Assembly (NCBI GenBank): GCA_018266175.1
Contig: JAFEAY010000009.1
Span: 1-64,000 of the forward strand
Direction of reading: 5' to 3'
From: Candidatus Dependentiae bacterium
Lineage (GTDB): Bacteria; Babelota; Babeliae; Babelales; RVW-14
Length of the DNA: 64,000 nucleotides
Below, one piece after another: positions 45,444 through 54,784 of the stretch (position 1 is the first letter of the stretch; the number at the start of each line of letters is the position of its first letter). A program made the translations under genes and the position numbers. The notes under the pieces were generated by a model. The model was given only the letters and a program-made list of their open reading frames with translations, was not told the origin of the DNA and ran no database searches.

Positions 45444-46307
45444 TTAGTTCGATTTTTTAGATTCGGCAATATTTTTAAGATACGCACAAAAATTTTTCCA
45501 CGATTCATGATCAAAATGACCAGTTTTATGTACTTTGTTATGCGTTGTTAAAAATTCTTCATTTTGTTTGTGCAATCCATCAACTCCATGCATACCATAC
45601 AAAGAACCCAGAACAGCTTCTTCAGGAACTCCAAAAACAAGTTGCCCATCTCGAATAGTTCCTGTTGTGAGCCAAAGAGGAGAGATTACTTTTAACGTAT
45701 CGTATTGACCTGTAAGCCAACTTTGAACATTTGCGTAAATAAGTTCATAATCAGGCTCATACTTTCCAAGTAATGTAATCAAGAATTGATGATACTGGCC
45801 ACTTACAAATCGCCACACATCAAGTACTTGTTTTGTCATAGCATAATCACATTTAAAACAAAACCACTTATAGGACATGCGAACAAGGAATTCCCCCTTC
45901 ATCATCAATTCACACAAATACTCGACTTCTTGAGTACTTAAACCGGCAACATTTTCATAAAAACGATTGTGATAATATTTAATTAACTCATATTGAACCG
46001 GAAAAACACCTCGATTTGCAGCATCTTTTGCCCAACGCAGGGCATATTGAGACTGCTCGTCATGCTGCTGCATAAAGGTAGAAAAAAGCTGCGTAACTTC
46101 TGGATAATTATCCTCTTGAAGCAACTGATCAAGAACATCGGCTGTTGCTTGCTGCTCAGCCTGCACGTGAGCTCGTTTAACCCACATTTTTTTTGGCTGC
46201 TCTACGGGTCCGCCAAGCAACCAACTCATTGAATAAGCTTGCTCGGAATAGATAACAAATAAAAATGCTAAGCCCAAGCATTTATTAAAAATACGTTTGA
46301 TCTTCAT
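45444..46307 (-). CDS. Secreted protein of unknown function
   Basis: The protein has 287 residues with a signal peptide (about residues 1-26, NKCLGLAFLFVIYSEQAYS). GAGGGAGTATA precedes the ATG. The mature chain has a helical N-terminal half with repeat-like character (LDQLLQEDNYPEVTQLFSTF, QYALRWAKDAANRGVFPVQY), reminiscent of alpha-solenoid repeats, and an aromatic-rich C-terminal half. No motif identifies an enzyme. It is first in a two-gene operon with 43982-45433. Confidence 0.75.
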   Translation of the reverse strand: MKIKRIFNKCLGLAFLFVIYSEQAYSMSWLLGGPVEQPKKMWVKRAHVQAEQQATADVLDQLLQEDNYPEVTQLFSTFMQQHDEQSQYALRWAKDAANRGVFPVQYELIKYYHNRFYENVAGLSTQEVEYLCELMMKGEFLVRMSYKWFCFKCDYAMTKQVLDVWRFVSGQYHQFLITLLGKYEPDYELIYANVQSWLTGQYDTLKVISPLWLTTGTIRDGQLVFGVPEEAVLGSLYGMHGVDGLHKQNEEFLTTHNKVHKTGHFDHESWKNFCAYLKNIAESKKSN

Positions 46308-46355
46308 TATACTCCCTCTATTTCATGGTTTTTCGGTACGCCCAAACTCACTCTT

Positions 46356-47726
46356 TTACTTGCAAGAAGTATCCTCTAAATATGACTTTTTATGCAAGCA
46401 ATATTTTTGATAAAACCAGAGCCACCAATGCATTGATATTATCACCAGCAGAGGCTCCAGCGGCAAGCGTAGTCGAGCACAACCATACGCACACGTTAAT
46501 CCTATCAATAGTCCAATAAATAAAAATATCGGCAACACTTGGAAAAACAATTGTTTATTAAATAATGCTCTCAAGCAAAAACCAACAAAACCAATAAGCA
46601 ATAAAAAAGATGCTATAATTTCAAACCAAGTTAATGGAATCAGATACCAAGTATTGACGTTTGGATAGAGATATTTTTTTAATTTACTCCAAGTACTCGA
46701 TGTTGAGTAATCAGTCCACTCTTGAGTATCGGCAAAAATAAGCTGTGCTGAATACAAACCAAAAACTGTTTTTACCATTTCACACATACAATTTTTTATC
46801 ACAGTAAAAGGTCGCTGCTTACAGTAAAACAGCGTAATTTTTTCAGCTATCGCACACTTTTCTGGTTCAGAGAGTTGCCTGCTTAATAACACTTCTTGGT
46901 CTTTGATTTTTGCTTTCCATTCATTCAGCAGCGCTCCCCGCGCTTGCACATAAGTACAATTGCGCAACTCCATAACCACCTTTGCCGTGGAGTATTGCAA
47001 GAAATGCAAGCCTGGAAGGGTATGAAAAAAAATCATACCAGTCAGCAACCAATTACGCCCAAGCCACCAGATAACAACAAGCAGCCAGCCTACTATCAAA
47101 ACAAGAGCGCTTTTTATTTTTGTACGAATATTTTTTTGAGCAATAAAAACAAGTACACAAGCAACAGGTAATAAAAAGTGACCAACGGGGCGAATGAGTG
47201 ACGCAATTCCAAGCATAAGACCTGATGTTAAATATTTTTTTCTTAATAAAAGAATGAGAAAAAATAAGAAAAATAGCGCAAATAAGCTTTCTGTTGCAAG
47301 CATGCCTGCATAAATAACAAATCCAAGATGAAACACTGCAACCAGCGCAACCATTTTTGCTAGTAAAAATTGATCCGGAAATAGAGCCAGTGTTACGCAA
47401 AACATGAGCAAAGGGATCAAACAAGAAATTATAATTTGGTGTAAAAGGGTAAAATATAGATTGTTATCAAAAACTTTATAACAACCAGCTAAAAAAGCTG
47501 GGTACCCCGGTAATCGATAAAAATTAGGTGATCCATCAGAATTTGCAATTCCTTTACCCTGAACAATACTCTGAGCAACCGCTTGATACTGCGCTGAATC
47601 AAAATAGACGGAATAGTTTTCATCTTTACTCAAAAAACTATAAAAAAGTGCCGTACGCGCAATCAGCGCAAGTATAAAAATCAAAAATAAAAAGCGTTTT
47701 TCTTGTAAACAATATGACCACAACAT
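46356..47726 (-). CDS. Polytopic GT39-like membrane glycosyltransferase
   Basis: The protein has 456 residues with 10-11 membrane helices. The paralog-defining motifs are present: DSAQYQAVAQSIVQGKGI, PNFYRLPGYPAFLAGCYK, LRPxGH-type loop ASLIRPVGHFLLP, and LTGMIFFHTLPGLHFLQYS. Compared with 42524-43873 and 53299-54729 the identity is obvious along the full length. GGGAG lies before the ATG. The paralogs may act at successive steps of one glycan, or each may modify a different acceptor; neither can be decided here. Confidence 0.83.
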   Translation of the reverse strand: MLWSYCLQEKRFLFLIFILALIARTALFYSFLSKDENYSVYFDSAQYQAVAQSIVQGKGIANSDGSPNFYRLPGYPAFLAGCYKVFDNNLYFTLLHQIIISCLIPLLMFCVTLALFPDQFLLAKMVALVAVFHLGFVIYAGMLATESLFALFFLFFLILLLRKKYLTSGLMLGIASLIRPVGHFLLPVACVLVFIAQKNIRTKIKSALVLIVGWLLVVIWWLGRNWLLTGMIFFHTLPGLHFLQYSTAKVVMELRNCTYVQARGALLNEWKAKIKDQEVLLSRQLSEPEKCAIAEKITLFYCKQRPFTVIKNCMCEMVKTVFGLYSAQLIFADTQEWTDYSTSSTWSKLKKYLYPNVNTWYLIPLTWFEIIASFLLLIGFVGFCLRALFNKQLFFQVLPIFLFIGLLIGLTCAYGCARLRLPLEPLLVIISMHWWLWFYQKYCLHKKSYLEDTSCK

Positions 47727-47785
47727 GATTCAACTCCCATGAAAAAGTTTTATGTTGTGACTACCGTACCAAATTTCATCTCCAA

Positions 47786-47821
47786 AAAAAATGCGTGGAA
47801 TTATAGCCCCACGCATTTTTA
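47786..47821 (-). terminator. Intrinsic terminator after the lysine-repeat protein gene
   Basis: The stem AATGCGTGG / CCACGCATT is extended by A- and T-tracts (arms 47786-47798 and 47809-47821) around a 10-base loop. It lies about 45 bases after the stop at 47865 and could work in both directions. Confidence 0.85.
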
Positions 47822-47864
47822 ATAACTCATTTACTCAAGAAAAAATATTACTCACCCTGCATAA

Positions 47865-49649
47865 TTAGAAATCAAAATCTAACCCCAAATCATCCGATTC
47901 TTCATTAATATCCGTATCAAAGTCTGGCTCGTCTGATTCTTCTTCAGCCACTTGCACAGGGAAAGCACTTTGTACTGATGCAACAGGAGCTGGAGCTGGT
48001 TGGCTATACTGCGACTGTGTTGGCACTGATTCTGATTGAGAAGCAGCTGAAGCAGTCGAAACTGCTAAATTATTGCTTGTTGCTATTTCTGCAAAAGAAT
48101 CTTTTTTCTTATCTTTCTTATCTTTCTTGTCTTTCTTGTCTTTCTTGTCTTTTTTGTCTTTCTTGTCTTTTTTGTCTTTCTTGTCTTTTTTGTCTTTTTT
48201 GTCTTTAGAATCTTTTGAATCTTTCGTGTCTTGCTCAGCAATAAGACCAAGAATTTTATTCACTTCTGCTTTAAAAGCTTGTGCATCAAAAACAACTCCA
48301 TCAGCACGAGCTTGAGCTGCAAGCTTACCAAGACGCTCTATCCGATTTTTGAGATAGCGAATGTAAGACCATGTAAATGTTTGACTCACAAAATCACAAA
48401 TCGCATCAACGTTAATAACGCCTTTAATAAGACTCGAAACAGGTCCAGAGACCGCTGCTCCAGCACCACCTGTAGCCGCTGTAACAAGGGCTTCAATAAT
48501 AGTTCCCATTACCGCATCTACTACACCGCCTGCAAGATTCATCACCTTAAGTATAATAGTTAACAGGTTATGAGTTCCCCAAGGTATTTTTGAAAGAGGA
48601 TCGACAAACATTTCATCGAATTTTTCAAGCGTTTGGTCGGCAGGAGCTTTCATAGTTTCCAAGAGCTTCATGACACTGCCTGTTATCGGATTTTTTTTCA
48701 GATCAAGCAATGAGGCAAGCTTGCCTTTATTTGTTGCAACAGGATTTAAGCTATTTCCAAAAGTATCTTGAACCGATGCAAAAAGTCCTTGATTCTCTTT
48801 CAGCTTAAAAGCAAAAATAACTGAGTTATAAATTGGTCCTAATGGAACAAATGCGGCAAGCGTTATTGGTCTAAATTGGTTTGCAATTTGTTCAAGAGGA
48901 CCTGTAAAGATGCTCAACTCTTTTTGTATAAATGCACTCAGCTGTGTAATAGGCTTTTCAATTTCTTTAACTTTTGAGGTAACAATATTTGCAATACTCT
49001 TTAAATCAACCTTCTTACCAATGATGCCTTTTGTTTTTTCTGCTTTTTCAAAAGACTTAATGAGCTTTTTTTCTTCTTCATTAATGTATTTATTGTTGGT
49101 GAGTGTATGAAATGCCTTAAGGCAAGCAAATGACTCCCTGTTAGATCTATGGATTTCTGTAGATTGAGTAAGACCTAATAGCACATTCATGACCGATCCA
49201 ACAAGCGGAATAGGGATCGGCAAACCGCTTGGCAGTGGAGGAATAGGACGATAAAGCTCATCCAATGGTTTAAACACTATGGCTGTAAGCTCCTTAATGT
49301 CACTCAATTCGCCTGCAAAAATATCTAAAATCTTATTTGCCAACTTTGTAACTTCTTTTGCGGGCATTTTGCTCAATGCAAACACAATAAGCTTTTTGGG
49401 ATCAGTTGGCAATCCAAGTTTGCTTATCTCTTTCAAAGCATCCTTGCCAACCTTCTCAACTTCTTTAATCCCTTTTTCGGCAGTTTTCTTAATCTTTTTA
49501 GTCCCTTTATCTGCTGTTTTTTTAACTTTATCAGTTACTTTTTTAACAGAATCAAAAAGCCCTCCAAAAAGATATACGCCGCTTGCTCCTAGACTCAAAA
49601 CAGCGACAACAAATATAACACGTACCATGAATTGATTTGAAATTTTCAT
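47865..49649 (-). CDS. Anchored lysine-rich repeat protein, first paralog
   Basis: I start it at the ATG at 49649, which has GGAGG five bases ahead; the frame is open from 49670. The 594 residues begin with a membrane anchor or signal (residues 8-28). Lysine-rich amphipathic helical repeats follow (VKKVTDKVKKTADKGTKKIK). A proline-rich stretch, LYRPIPPLPSGLPIPIPLVG, comes next. A long helical body contains a glycine/alanine-rich hydrophobic segment (TAATGGAGAAVSGPVSSLIK). Near the C-terminus about eleven DKK units in a row form a charged linker, before an acidic tail. It has the same architecture as the next gene. No family is recognised; membrane-interacting or structural roles are possible. 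Confidence 0.8.
   Translation of the reverse strand: MKISNQFMVRVIFVVAVLSLGASGVYLFGGLFDSVKKVTDKVKKTADKGTKKIKKTAEKGIKEVEKVGKDALKEISKLGLPTDPKKLIVFALSKMPAKEVTKLANKILDIFAGELSDIKELTAIVFKPLDELYRPIPPLPSGLPIPIPLVGSVMNVLLGLTQSTEIHRSNRESFACLKAFHTLTNNKYINEEEKKLIKSFEKAEKTKGIIGKKVDLKSIANIVTSKVKEIEKPITQLSAFIQKELSIFTGPLEQIANQFRPITLAAFVPLGPIYNSVIFAFKLKENQGLFASVQDTFGNSLNPVATNKGKLASLLDLKKNPITGSVMKLLETMKAPADQTLEKFDEMFVDPLSKIPWGTHNLLTIILKVMNLAGGVVDAVMGTIIEALVTAATGGAGAAVSGPVSSLIKGVINVDAICDFVSQTFTWSYIRYLKNRIERLGKLAAQARADGVVFDAQAFKAEVNKILGLIAEQDTKDSKDSKDKKDKKDKKDKKDKKDKKDKKDKKDKKDKKDKKKDSFAEIATSNNLAVSTASAASQSESVPTQSQYSQPAPAPVASVQSAFPVQVAEEESDEPDFDTDINEESDDLGLDFDF
48103..48207 (-). repeat. 9-bp tandem repeat coding for (Asp-Lys-Lys)n
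   Basis: About eleven to twelve copies of a 9-base unit (GACAAGAAA or GACAAAAAA on the minus strand) encode the DKK stretch of the lysine-rich protein. The low third-position divergence suggests recent expansion by slippage. Whole-unit changes would keep the frame. Confidence 0.9.
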
Positions 49650-49730
49650 CGATCCTCCTTCAAAAACCACACCCCAACATTTCTAAATTTAAAGAGAGCT
49701 CCCCAGCTCCCTAATAATTTTTTGAGCAAC

Positions 49731-51335
49731 TTACTCAAGCGCCTCTATTAATTCTGATGCTGGTAATTCAATCTGAGATTGCTCTTGGGCAGGAGCTTGA
49801 ACAGATGTATCATGCTCTTCAAGATCATTCTGCTTTTTATTTTTTTTATCTTTTGACGCTTGAGAAGAGCTATTTTTTTGATAATCCTGTTTAAATTCAA
49901 GAATCTTCTGAGCTTCTTTTTTAAGCGCATCTCCATCAACTGTTACACCATCGGCTTGCGCCTGTTTAATCAATGTATCGATACGCGTTATGCGTCGTTG
50001 AAGATAGCGAATCCAAGACCAATAAAAGGTCTCGGTGATAAATTCATTAATCATTTTAGTATTAATTATTTTAGTTAAGACACCAGTTACCGTTACAGCC
50101 GTACCACCCGTCAGCGCAACCGCAACGCCCTCAACAATTTCTTTAATAACACCATCAATACCACTACCTACAAGATTTATGCCCATTAAAGAGAGTGTCA
50201 AAAGCGTCTTTGAAGCCCAGGGAAGCCTTGCAATCGGATCAACAAACATCTCATCTATTTTTTCGCATAAATTATTGGAAGGAGCTTTGAGTGTTCGTAA
50301 AACTTTCATACAATTACTTGTGAGCGGATTCTTTTCTAAATCGGTTATTGAGGTAAGCTCTCCAAGAAGCAGCTTTTTCTTTTCTACCGGCTCTAACCCA
50401 TTTTCCATGACAGCTCGCAGATCATCAAATTTACTCTTCATATCTTTCAGGTTAAAAACAAAAATAACTCGATTATAAATAGGACCCGCAATTGGGATAA
50501 ATGAAGCAAGAGGAATAGGTCTGAATTCTTTGCTTAACTGTTCAAATGGCTTAGTTAAAGGTGTTGCTTGCAATTGTATATAATCTAAAAATTGAACCAG
50601 AGGCCCTACTATTTTTTTTATCTCTTTGGCAACGGTACCGGATATGCCCCGTAACTTATTCAAATCAACAGTCTTTCCAATAAGACCTTTATGCTTATCA
50701 AAATCTTCCCGCGATTTAATAATTTTTTTATCTTCAGTGTTGATGTATTTATTGTTGGTTACAATATGAAATGCTTTTAAATAGGCGAAAGTATCATATT
50801 GAGTTCGATCAATACAGCACGATAAAGTAAAGTCACACAAGATATCCACTATCGATGAAACAGCAACTGGAACAGGAGGTGGAAGTGGTATTCCAAATAA
50901 AGGAATCGGTGGAATTGGCCTCATAATTTCATTGACTGGTCGCATAACAATATCAGCAATTTTTGCAATATCACTGAATTGATCAAGGAGAATATTAAGA
51001 ATTTTTGTTGCAAGCTTTTCAAGCTGTTTTGTAGGCATTTTACTAAATGCAAGCGTCAAAAGTTTTTGAGGATCTGTTGGCAAACCGAGCTTACTCAGTT
51101 CTTTAAATGCATCCTTTCCAACTTTCTCAACCTCTTTAACTCCTTTTTGAATGCCCTTTTCAACGTCATAAGTAGCTTTATTGACGGTCTTCTGAGCATC
51201 TTTACCAGCAATTTTACCCACAATATCGCCAAAGATATTTGCTTGAATTTGCGGCCCAAAAAATAATAGCCCGGCTCCCAAAAGAACTGCCACCAGTATT
51301 AAATATCGCATCGAAAAGAATTTAAAAAGCTTCAT
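49731..51335 (-). CDS. Anchored lysine-rich repeat protein, second paralog
   Basis: The protein has 534 residues with an N-terminal membrane segment (about 9-27, MRYLILVAVLLGAGLLFFG). It aligns with the downstream paralog throughout: EKGIQKGVKEVEKVGKDAFK, SKLGLPTDPQKLLTLAFSKM, the IMRPIPPIPLFGIPLPPPVP proline-rich stretch, FRPIPLASFIPIAGPIYNRV and the DEMFVDPIARLPWASKTLLT block. It lacks the long DKK repeat and has only a short charged run. The two genes also share their leader sequence (GGATCG before the ATG and CACACCCCAA further up), so the duplication included the upstream region. It is probably the first gene of a two-gene unit. Function unknown. Confidence 0.8.
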   Translation of the reverse strand: MKLFKFFSMRYLILVAVLLGAGLLFFGPQIQANIFGDIVGKIAGKDAQKTVNKATYDVEKGIQKGVKEVEKVGKDAFKELSKLGLPTDPQKLLTLAFSKMPTKQLEKLATKILNILLDQFSDIAKIADIVMRPVNEIMRPIPPIPLFGIPLPPPVPVAVSSIVDILCDFTLSCCIDRTQYDTFAYLKAFHIVTNNKYINTEDKKIIKSREDFDKHKGLIGKTVDLNKLRGISGTVAKEIKKIVGPLVQFLDYIQLQATPLTKPFEQLSKEFRPIPLASFIPIAGPIYNRVIFVFNLKDMKSKFDDLRAVMENGLEPVEKKKLLLGELTSITDLEKNPLTSNCMKVLRTLKAPSNNLCEKIDEMFVDPIARLPWASKTLLTLSLMGINLVGSGIDGVIKEIVEGVAVALTGGTAVTVTGVLTKIINTKMINEFITETFYWSWIRYLQRRITRIDTLIKQAQADGVTVDGDALKKEAQKILEFKQDYQKNSSSQASKDKKNKKQNDLEEHDTSVQAPAQEQSQIELPASELIEALE

Positions 51336-51520
51336 CGATCCCCCTTAAAGCCCACACCCCAATGCTTCTAAATTTAGAAAAACTTAGAAAATCTCGCATG
51401 CTGATTATTACTCAGGATAGACAATCAAATTTCAAACAAGCAATAGTTACCAAAGAAATAAGATTTTAAGGTTTAAAGGTCCATTTTTTATATTTATATT
51501 TTTAAGCTCTTGCAGCAGAA

Positions 51521-53302
51521 CTACTCACTCTTCTTGAGCCATTTCATACTCCACAGGGCAAGACTCCAGAGAAGCGTAAGTACAAAAACCATTATGCAGC
51601 TCAGCTTCCAAGAAAAAAAAGATGAAGTGTTATTTCCAAAAGAAGAAAGCTGATACGTATGATACCAAAGCATTTTTTGAACCGTAACGTCATTCAATAT
51701 CCGCTCAAAGCCACGTACATCAAGAAACTTCCATGCAATAATAATGATGAGGAATAGGAAGGTGTTGGCAATCAAGTAGCCATTGCGTACTAATGAAAGC
51801 TGTTTTTTTTGTCGACGTAAAAATATAAGCGCTTTTTGTAATGCATACCAAATACCATACCAAATTGTACTGAGTGAAAAAATCGGAATGATATAATTAC
51901 CAAACAATGCAAGCACAGGAATAAATGACTGATCAGTTACATAATGCGGTGGCATGAGCCAAGCAAATGATTTGAATGCGCTAAAACTGAGTATGCTTTG
52001 ATAGGGAAAAGAAAAGTTTGCGTAGGGGTTGCAATAAAAGAGAAGTAAAAAGCCTGCTCCAAGCAGATTATAAAGAGCACATAGTCTAAAAAATCCTGCG
52101 AGTAAAAAGAAGACAACCGGCCACTGCAAATAAGGGGCATAAAGACCCGTTAAACCCATAATTGCCATAAAACTTAAAAATATTCCGGTAAAGGTATCAA
52201 TCTGCTCTTGATAGTAAATGTATGCAACCAATCCAGTTATGCTCAACAACCACAATCTATTTTCAAGCAAAATACGCCAAGAAGTAATCGTAAACGGATA
52301 AGCAAAAGGCAGTCCAAACAAGGGCGTTTCATGATTTGCAAAGCGCAGCAAATTATCTATTCCTACAAGCACATTAAAGCCAAGGACATGAAGCACTCCC
52401 AATACGGTAGCCACGGTAAGCAACATCCCAACAACCGCACTGGCTTGATAGGAGAAATAGAGTCTCAAATCTGCTGGCGACTTTTTATACAAATAGCTTA
52501 ACGCTGCAATCATCGCAAGTATGACAAAAATAATTATCCCCCAAAAAACAAGTACCGGAAGATATTCAATAATCTGCACTGCACAACGTGTTAGTGAAAA
52601 TCGGGAGAGCCGAGCAATAATATAGACCGTGATAGCCGCCGTGCAAATAAGCGAAGCAGCACCTTTTCCAATGCACCACAAATGCCCAAGTTTATGTGAA
52701 AAATTTTTAAAGGGAGTAAAGAAGAAAAATAAAAAGAGTAATGCATACGATTTAAATAAAAATGAAAGCGCGAACAGAACCCCAAACAAAAAATATTTGG
52801 TATATGAATCGTGAAAATAGTCACGAACATAAAAGCTCAATACCAAAAAAAATAAAACGATACTATCAAACTGAAAATGAATACAGTTGATAATCAACGG
52901 AATCGGAGCAAAGGCATAGAGCAAACCAACGGTTGCCGCATATTCAGGCTTTGAGCGCTTAAAAATATCGTATACCAGTACAACCAGCATGAGATCAAAG
53001 AAGATTGGAAAAATCTTGTAACAAAAGCTTAATGGTAACGAAGTGTAAATATTGAGCACACCGGCAGCCCAACTCAACATTGCTGCAAGCGGAATGTAGG
53101 GGTGAGGTAGATTAAGCGCACCCTGTGTATGGGCAAAGATGAGCTTAGTAATAGAAACTTCATTACGCATATCTGCACTGCCAAAAAAAATAAATACCAG
53201 CGGAAAGCGTACAAGGAGCGCGCTCATGACAATAATCAACCGCTGGACCTGTGGGCTGTAGCGGTGAATGTTAAAAATATTTAATGACTGCGTAATGTTC
53301 AT
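51521..53302 (-). CDS. Polytopic GT-C-type membrane transferase
   Basis: The protein has 593 residues and about 12-14 membrane helices. The early loop has NEVSITKLIFAHTQGALNLP, HPYIPLAAMLSW and, further on, IHFQFDSIVLFFLVLSFYVR. These resemble the ALG6/ALG8-like or archaeal/bacterial mannosyltransferase-type GT-C proteins more than the GT39 paralogs around it. Its ATG overlaps the stop of 53299-54729 (ATGA), so it is translationally coupled to a GT39-like partner. It probably uses a polyprenyl-phosphate sugar; the exact reaction is unknown. Confidence 0.78.
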   Translation of the reverse strand: MNITQSLNIFNIHRYSPQVQRLIIVMSALLVRFPLVFIFFGSADMRNEVSITKLIFAHTQGALNLPHPYIPLAAMLSWAAGVLNIYTSLPLSFCYKIFPIFFDLMLVVLVYDIFKRSKPEYAATVGLLYAFAPIPLIINCIHFQFDSIVLFFLVLSFYVRDYFHDSYTKYFLFGVLFALSFLFKSYALLFLFFFFTPFKNFSHKLGHLWCIGKGAASLICTAAITVYIIARLSRFSLTRCAVQIIEYLPVLVFWGIIIFVILAMIAALSYLYKKSPADLRLYFSYQASAVVGMLLTVATVLGVLHVLGFNVLVGIDNLLRFANHETPLFGLPFAYPFTITSWRILLENRLWLLSITGLVAYIYYQEQIDTFTGIFLSFMAIMGLTGLYAPYLQWPVVFFLLAGFFRLCALYNLLGAGFLLLFYCNPYANFSFPYQSILSFSAFKSFAWLMPPHYVTDQSFIPVLALFGNYIIPIFSLSTIWYGIWYALQKALIFLRRQKKQLSLVRNGYLIANTFLFLIIIIAWKFLDVRGFERILNDVTVQKMLWYHTYQLSSFGNNTSSFFSWKLSCIMVFVLTLLWSLALWSMKWLKKSE

Positions 53303-54729
53303 GAGAGCTCCTTATTAAAAAATTTTTTTCCAAAATACAGCCAGAACGACCATGAAGTTATAATCAGCCAAGGTTCACACGGAAGCCGCATGCGTGCATA
53401 GCCACCAGAAAGCGAGATTACGATAAAGAGCAGCATAAAGGGAAGAACTTTTGCAAGTGCGTCAGCAAGCTGCATATGTGCTTCAAAAATAAGTCCTCGT
53501 AATGCAACCACTAAACTTCCAGCAAAGCCAATGAGTATGAATAAGAATAAAAACATCTCGACATAGGTAATGACCTTAAGCCAAAATTTATCAGTTTGTG
53601 GAACGAGGTAGCGACAGAACATCGCCCAAACCCCACGCCCTTTTGCAAAATAATCAATATCTTGTCGACCAGATTCCAAATACAGCAGCTCTGCCGAATA
53701 GAGAGAAAGTGTGGTGCGCAGCATATCGGTACACCAATTTTTTAATGCACTAAACGGTCGTTTCATAAAGTACTTAACCGAAAGCCGCTCCATAACAATG
53801 CACGTTTCAATTTCTTGCAATGGTCGCCCAAGCTCCTTTTCTTTCTGGTCCATGAGCTCCTGCGCCTCACGTGAAAGTATTTGGCGCGCTTCTTGGTAGG
53901 AGGTTTCATGCACATGCATGGCAACACGAGCGGCAGAGAGATAGAGAAAGTGACCGCCTGGTAACGTATGGAAAAATAAATACCCGGTGAGCAGCCAATT
54001 ACGCAACAACCAGATCGAAACAGAAGCTAGCCAGCCACAGATGAGCGCAATGTTTTTGGCACATTTGTTTAGCCAACTGCCGCACCCACACCACAACAAA
54101 AGCAGGCTGACTACCAGTAAGTAATGCCCAACAGGACGCACAAGCGATGCTGCGCCAAGAAAAATTCCCGAAAAAAATAGAGTCAATAATTCTTTTGAAA
54201 AAAAAGTATCAACGTGTGTTCTGCTTCGGGGAAATATTCGAAACGCTTTGAAAAAAAATATTGCAAAGAGCAGGAATAAAAAGATAAAGAGCGTCTCGGT
54301 CATGAAGAATCCTGAATAGAGGACAAGACCGAGGTGCACAGAGCTGTACAGGCTGCTTGCTTTTGCAAGCAAGAGATGAGCAGGAAAAAGCGTTAAGCTC
54401 ATCGAGAAAATGAGTACGGGAATGAAGCAAGCAAGCAGCACCTGCAGCCATAAAACATTTTTGGTATCGGGGCCAAAGAGTGCGTAATACGGTGCTAAGA
54501 AAAGAGAATAACCGGGCACGCGGTAAAATTGCGGCTGACCATTTGGTTTACTGATTCCATGACCTTGCGCAATTTCTTGAGCCGTTAGATGATAGGTATT
54601 TGAGTCAACCTGCCAGTAACGCTGATCGTGGCTAAGATAGCCATAAAAAACTAAAGCTCGAACTACAAAGGCAAGTAGAACCAAAACAATCAAAAAACCG
54701 GTATTTTTTTTAATAATCGATGCAACCAT
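53299..54729 (-). CDS. Polytopic GT39-like membrane glycosyltransferase
   Basis: The ATG at 54729 has AGGAG five bases upstream; the frame itself is open from 54762. The 476-residue protein has 10-11 membrane helices and the shared motifs VDSNTYHLTAQEIAQGHGI, PQFYRVPGYSLFLAPYYAL, AASLVRPVGHYLLV and LTGYLFFHTLPGGHFLYLS. It is the third close paralog with 42524-43873 and 46356-47726. Overlap with the next gene (ATGA) suggests that both proteins are made in step. The gene is about 55 bases upstream of 51521-53302's body and 55 bases after the ankyrin-like gene. Confidence 0.83.
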   Translation of the reverse strand: MVASIIKKNTGFLIVLVLLAFVVRALVFYGYLSHDQRYWQVDSNTYHLTAQEIAQGHGISKPNGQPQFYRVPGYSLFLAPYYALFGPDTKNVLWLQVLLACFIPVLIFSMSLTLFPAHLLLAKASSLYSSVHLGLVLYSGFFMTETLFIFLFLLFAIFFFKAFRIFPRSRTHVDTFFSKELLTLFFSGIFLGAASLVRPVGHYLLVVSLLLLWCGCGSWLNKCAKNIALICGWLASVSIWLLRNWLLTGYLFFHTLPGGHFLYLSAARVAMHVHETSYQEARQILSREAQELMDQKEKELGRPLQEIETCIVMERLSVKYFMKRPFSALKNWCTDMLRTTLSLYSAELLYLESGRQDIDYFAKGRGVWAMFCRYLVPQTDKFWLKVITYVEMFLFLFILIGFAGSLVVALRGLIFEAHMQLADALAKVLPFMLLFIVISLSGGYARMRLPCEPWLIITSWSFWLYFGKKFFNKELS

Positions 54730-54784
54730 ATTTTCTCCTCTTTTTATTGAGGATAGCTGCACCGATTAATTTTGATAGTGGCAG

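Noticed and set aside
48073-48315. Open frames opposite the lysine-rich protein, rich in Leu/Ser/Phe repeats, and the repeat itself as a CRISPR-like array
   Set aside because: They are shadows of the 9-bp coding repeat. There are no spacers, and the repeat is in frame within a real gene.
49690-49725. GAGCT-CCCC-AGCTC hairpin between the two lysine-rich protein genes as a terminator
   Set aside because: The stem is only five pairs and the T run is displaced; too weak to list.
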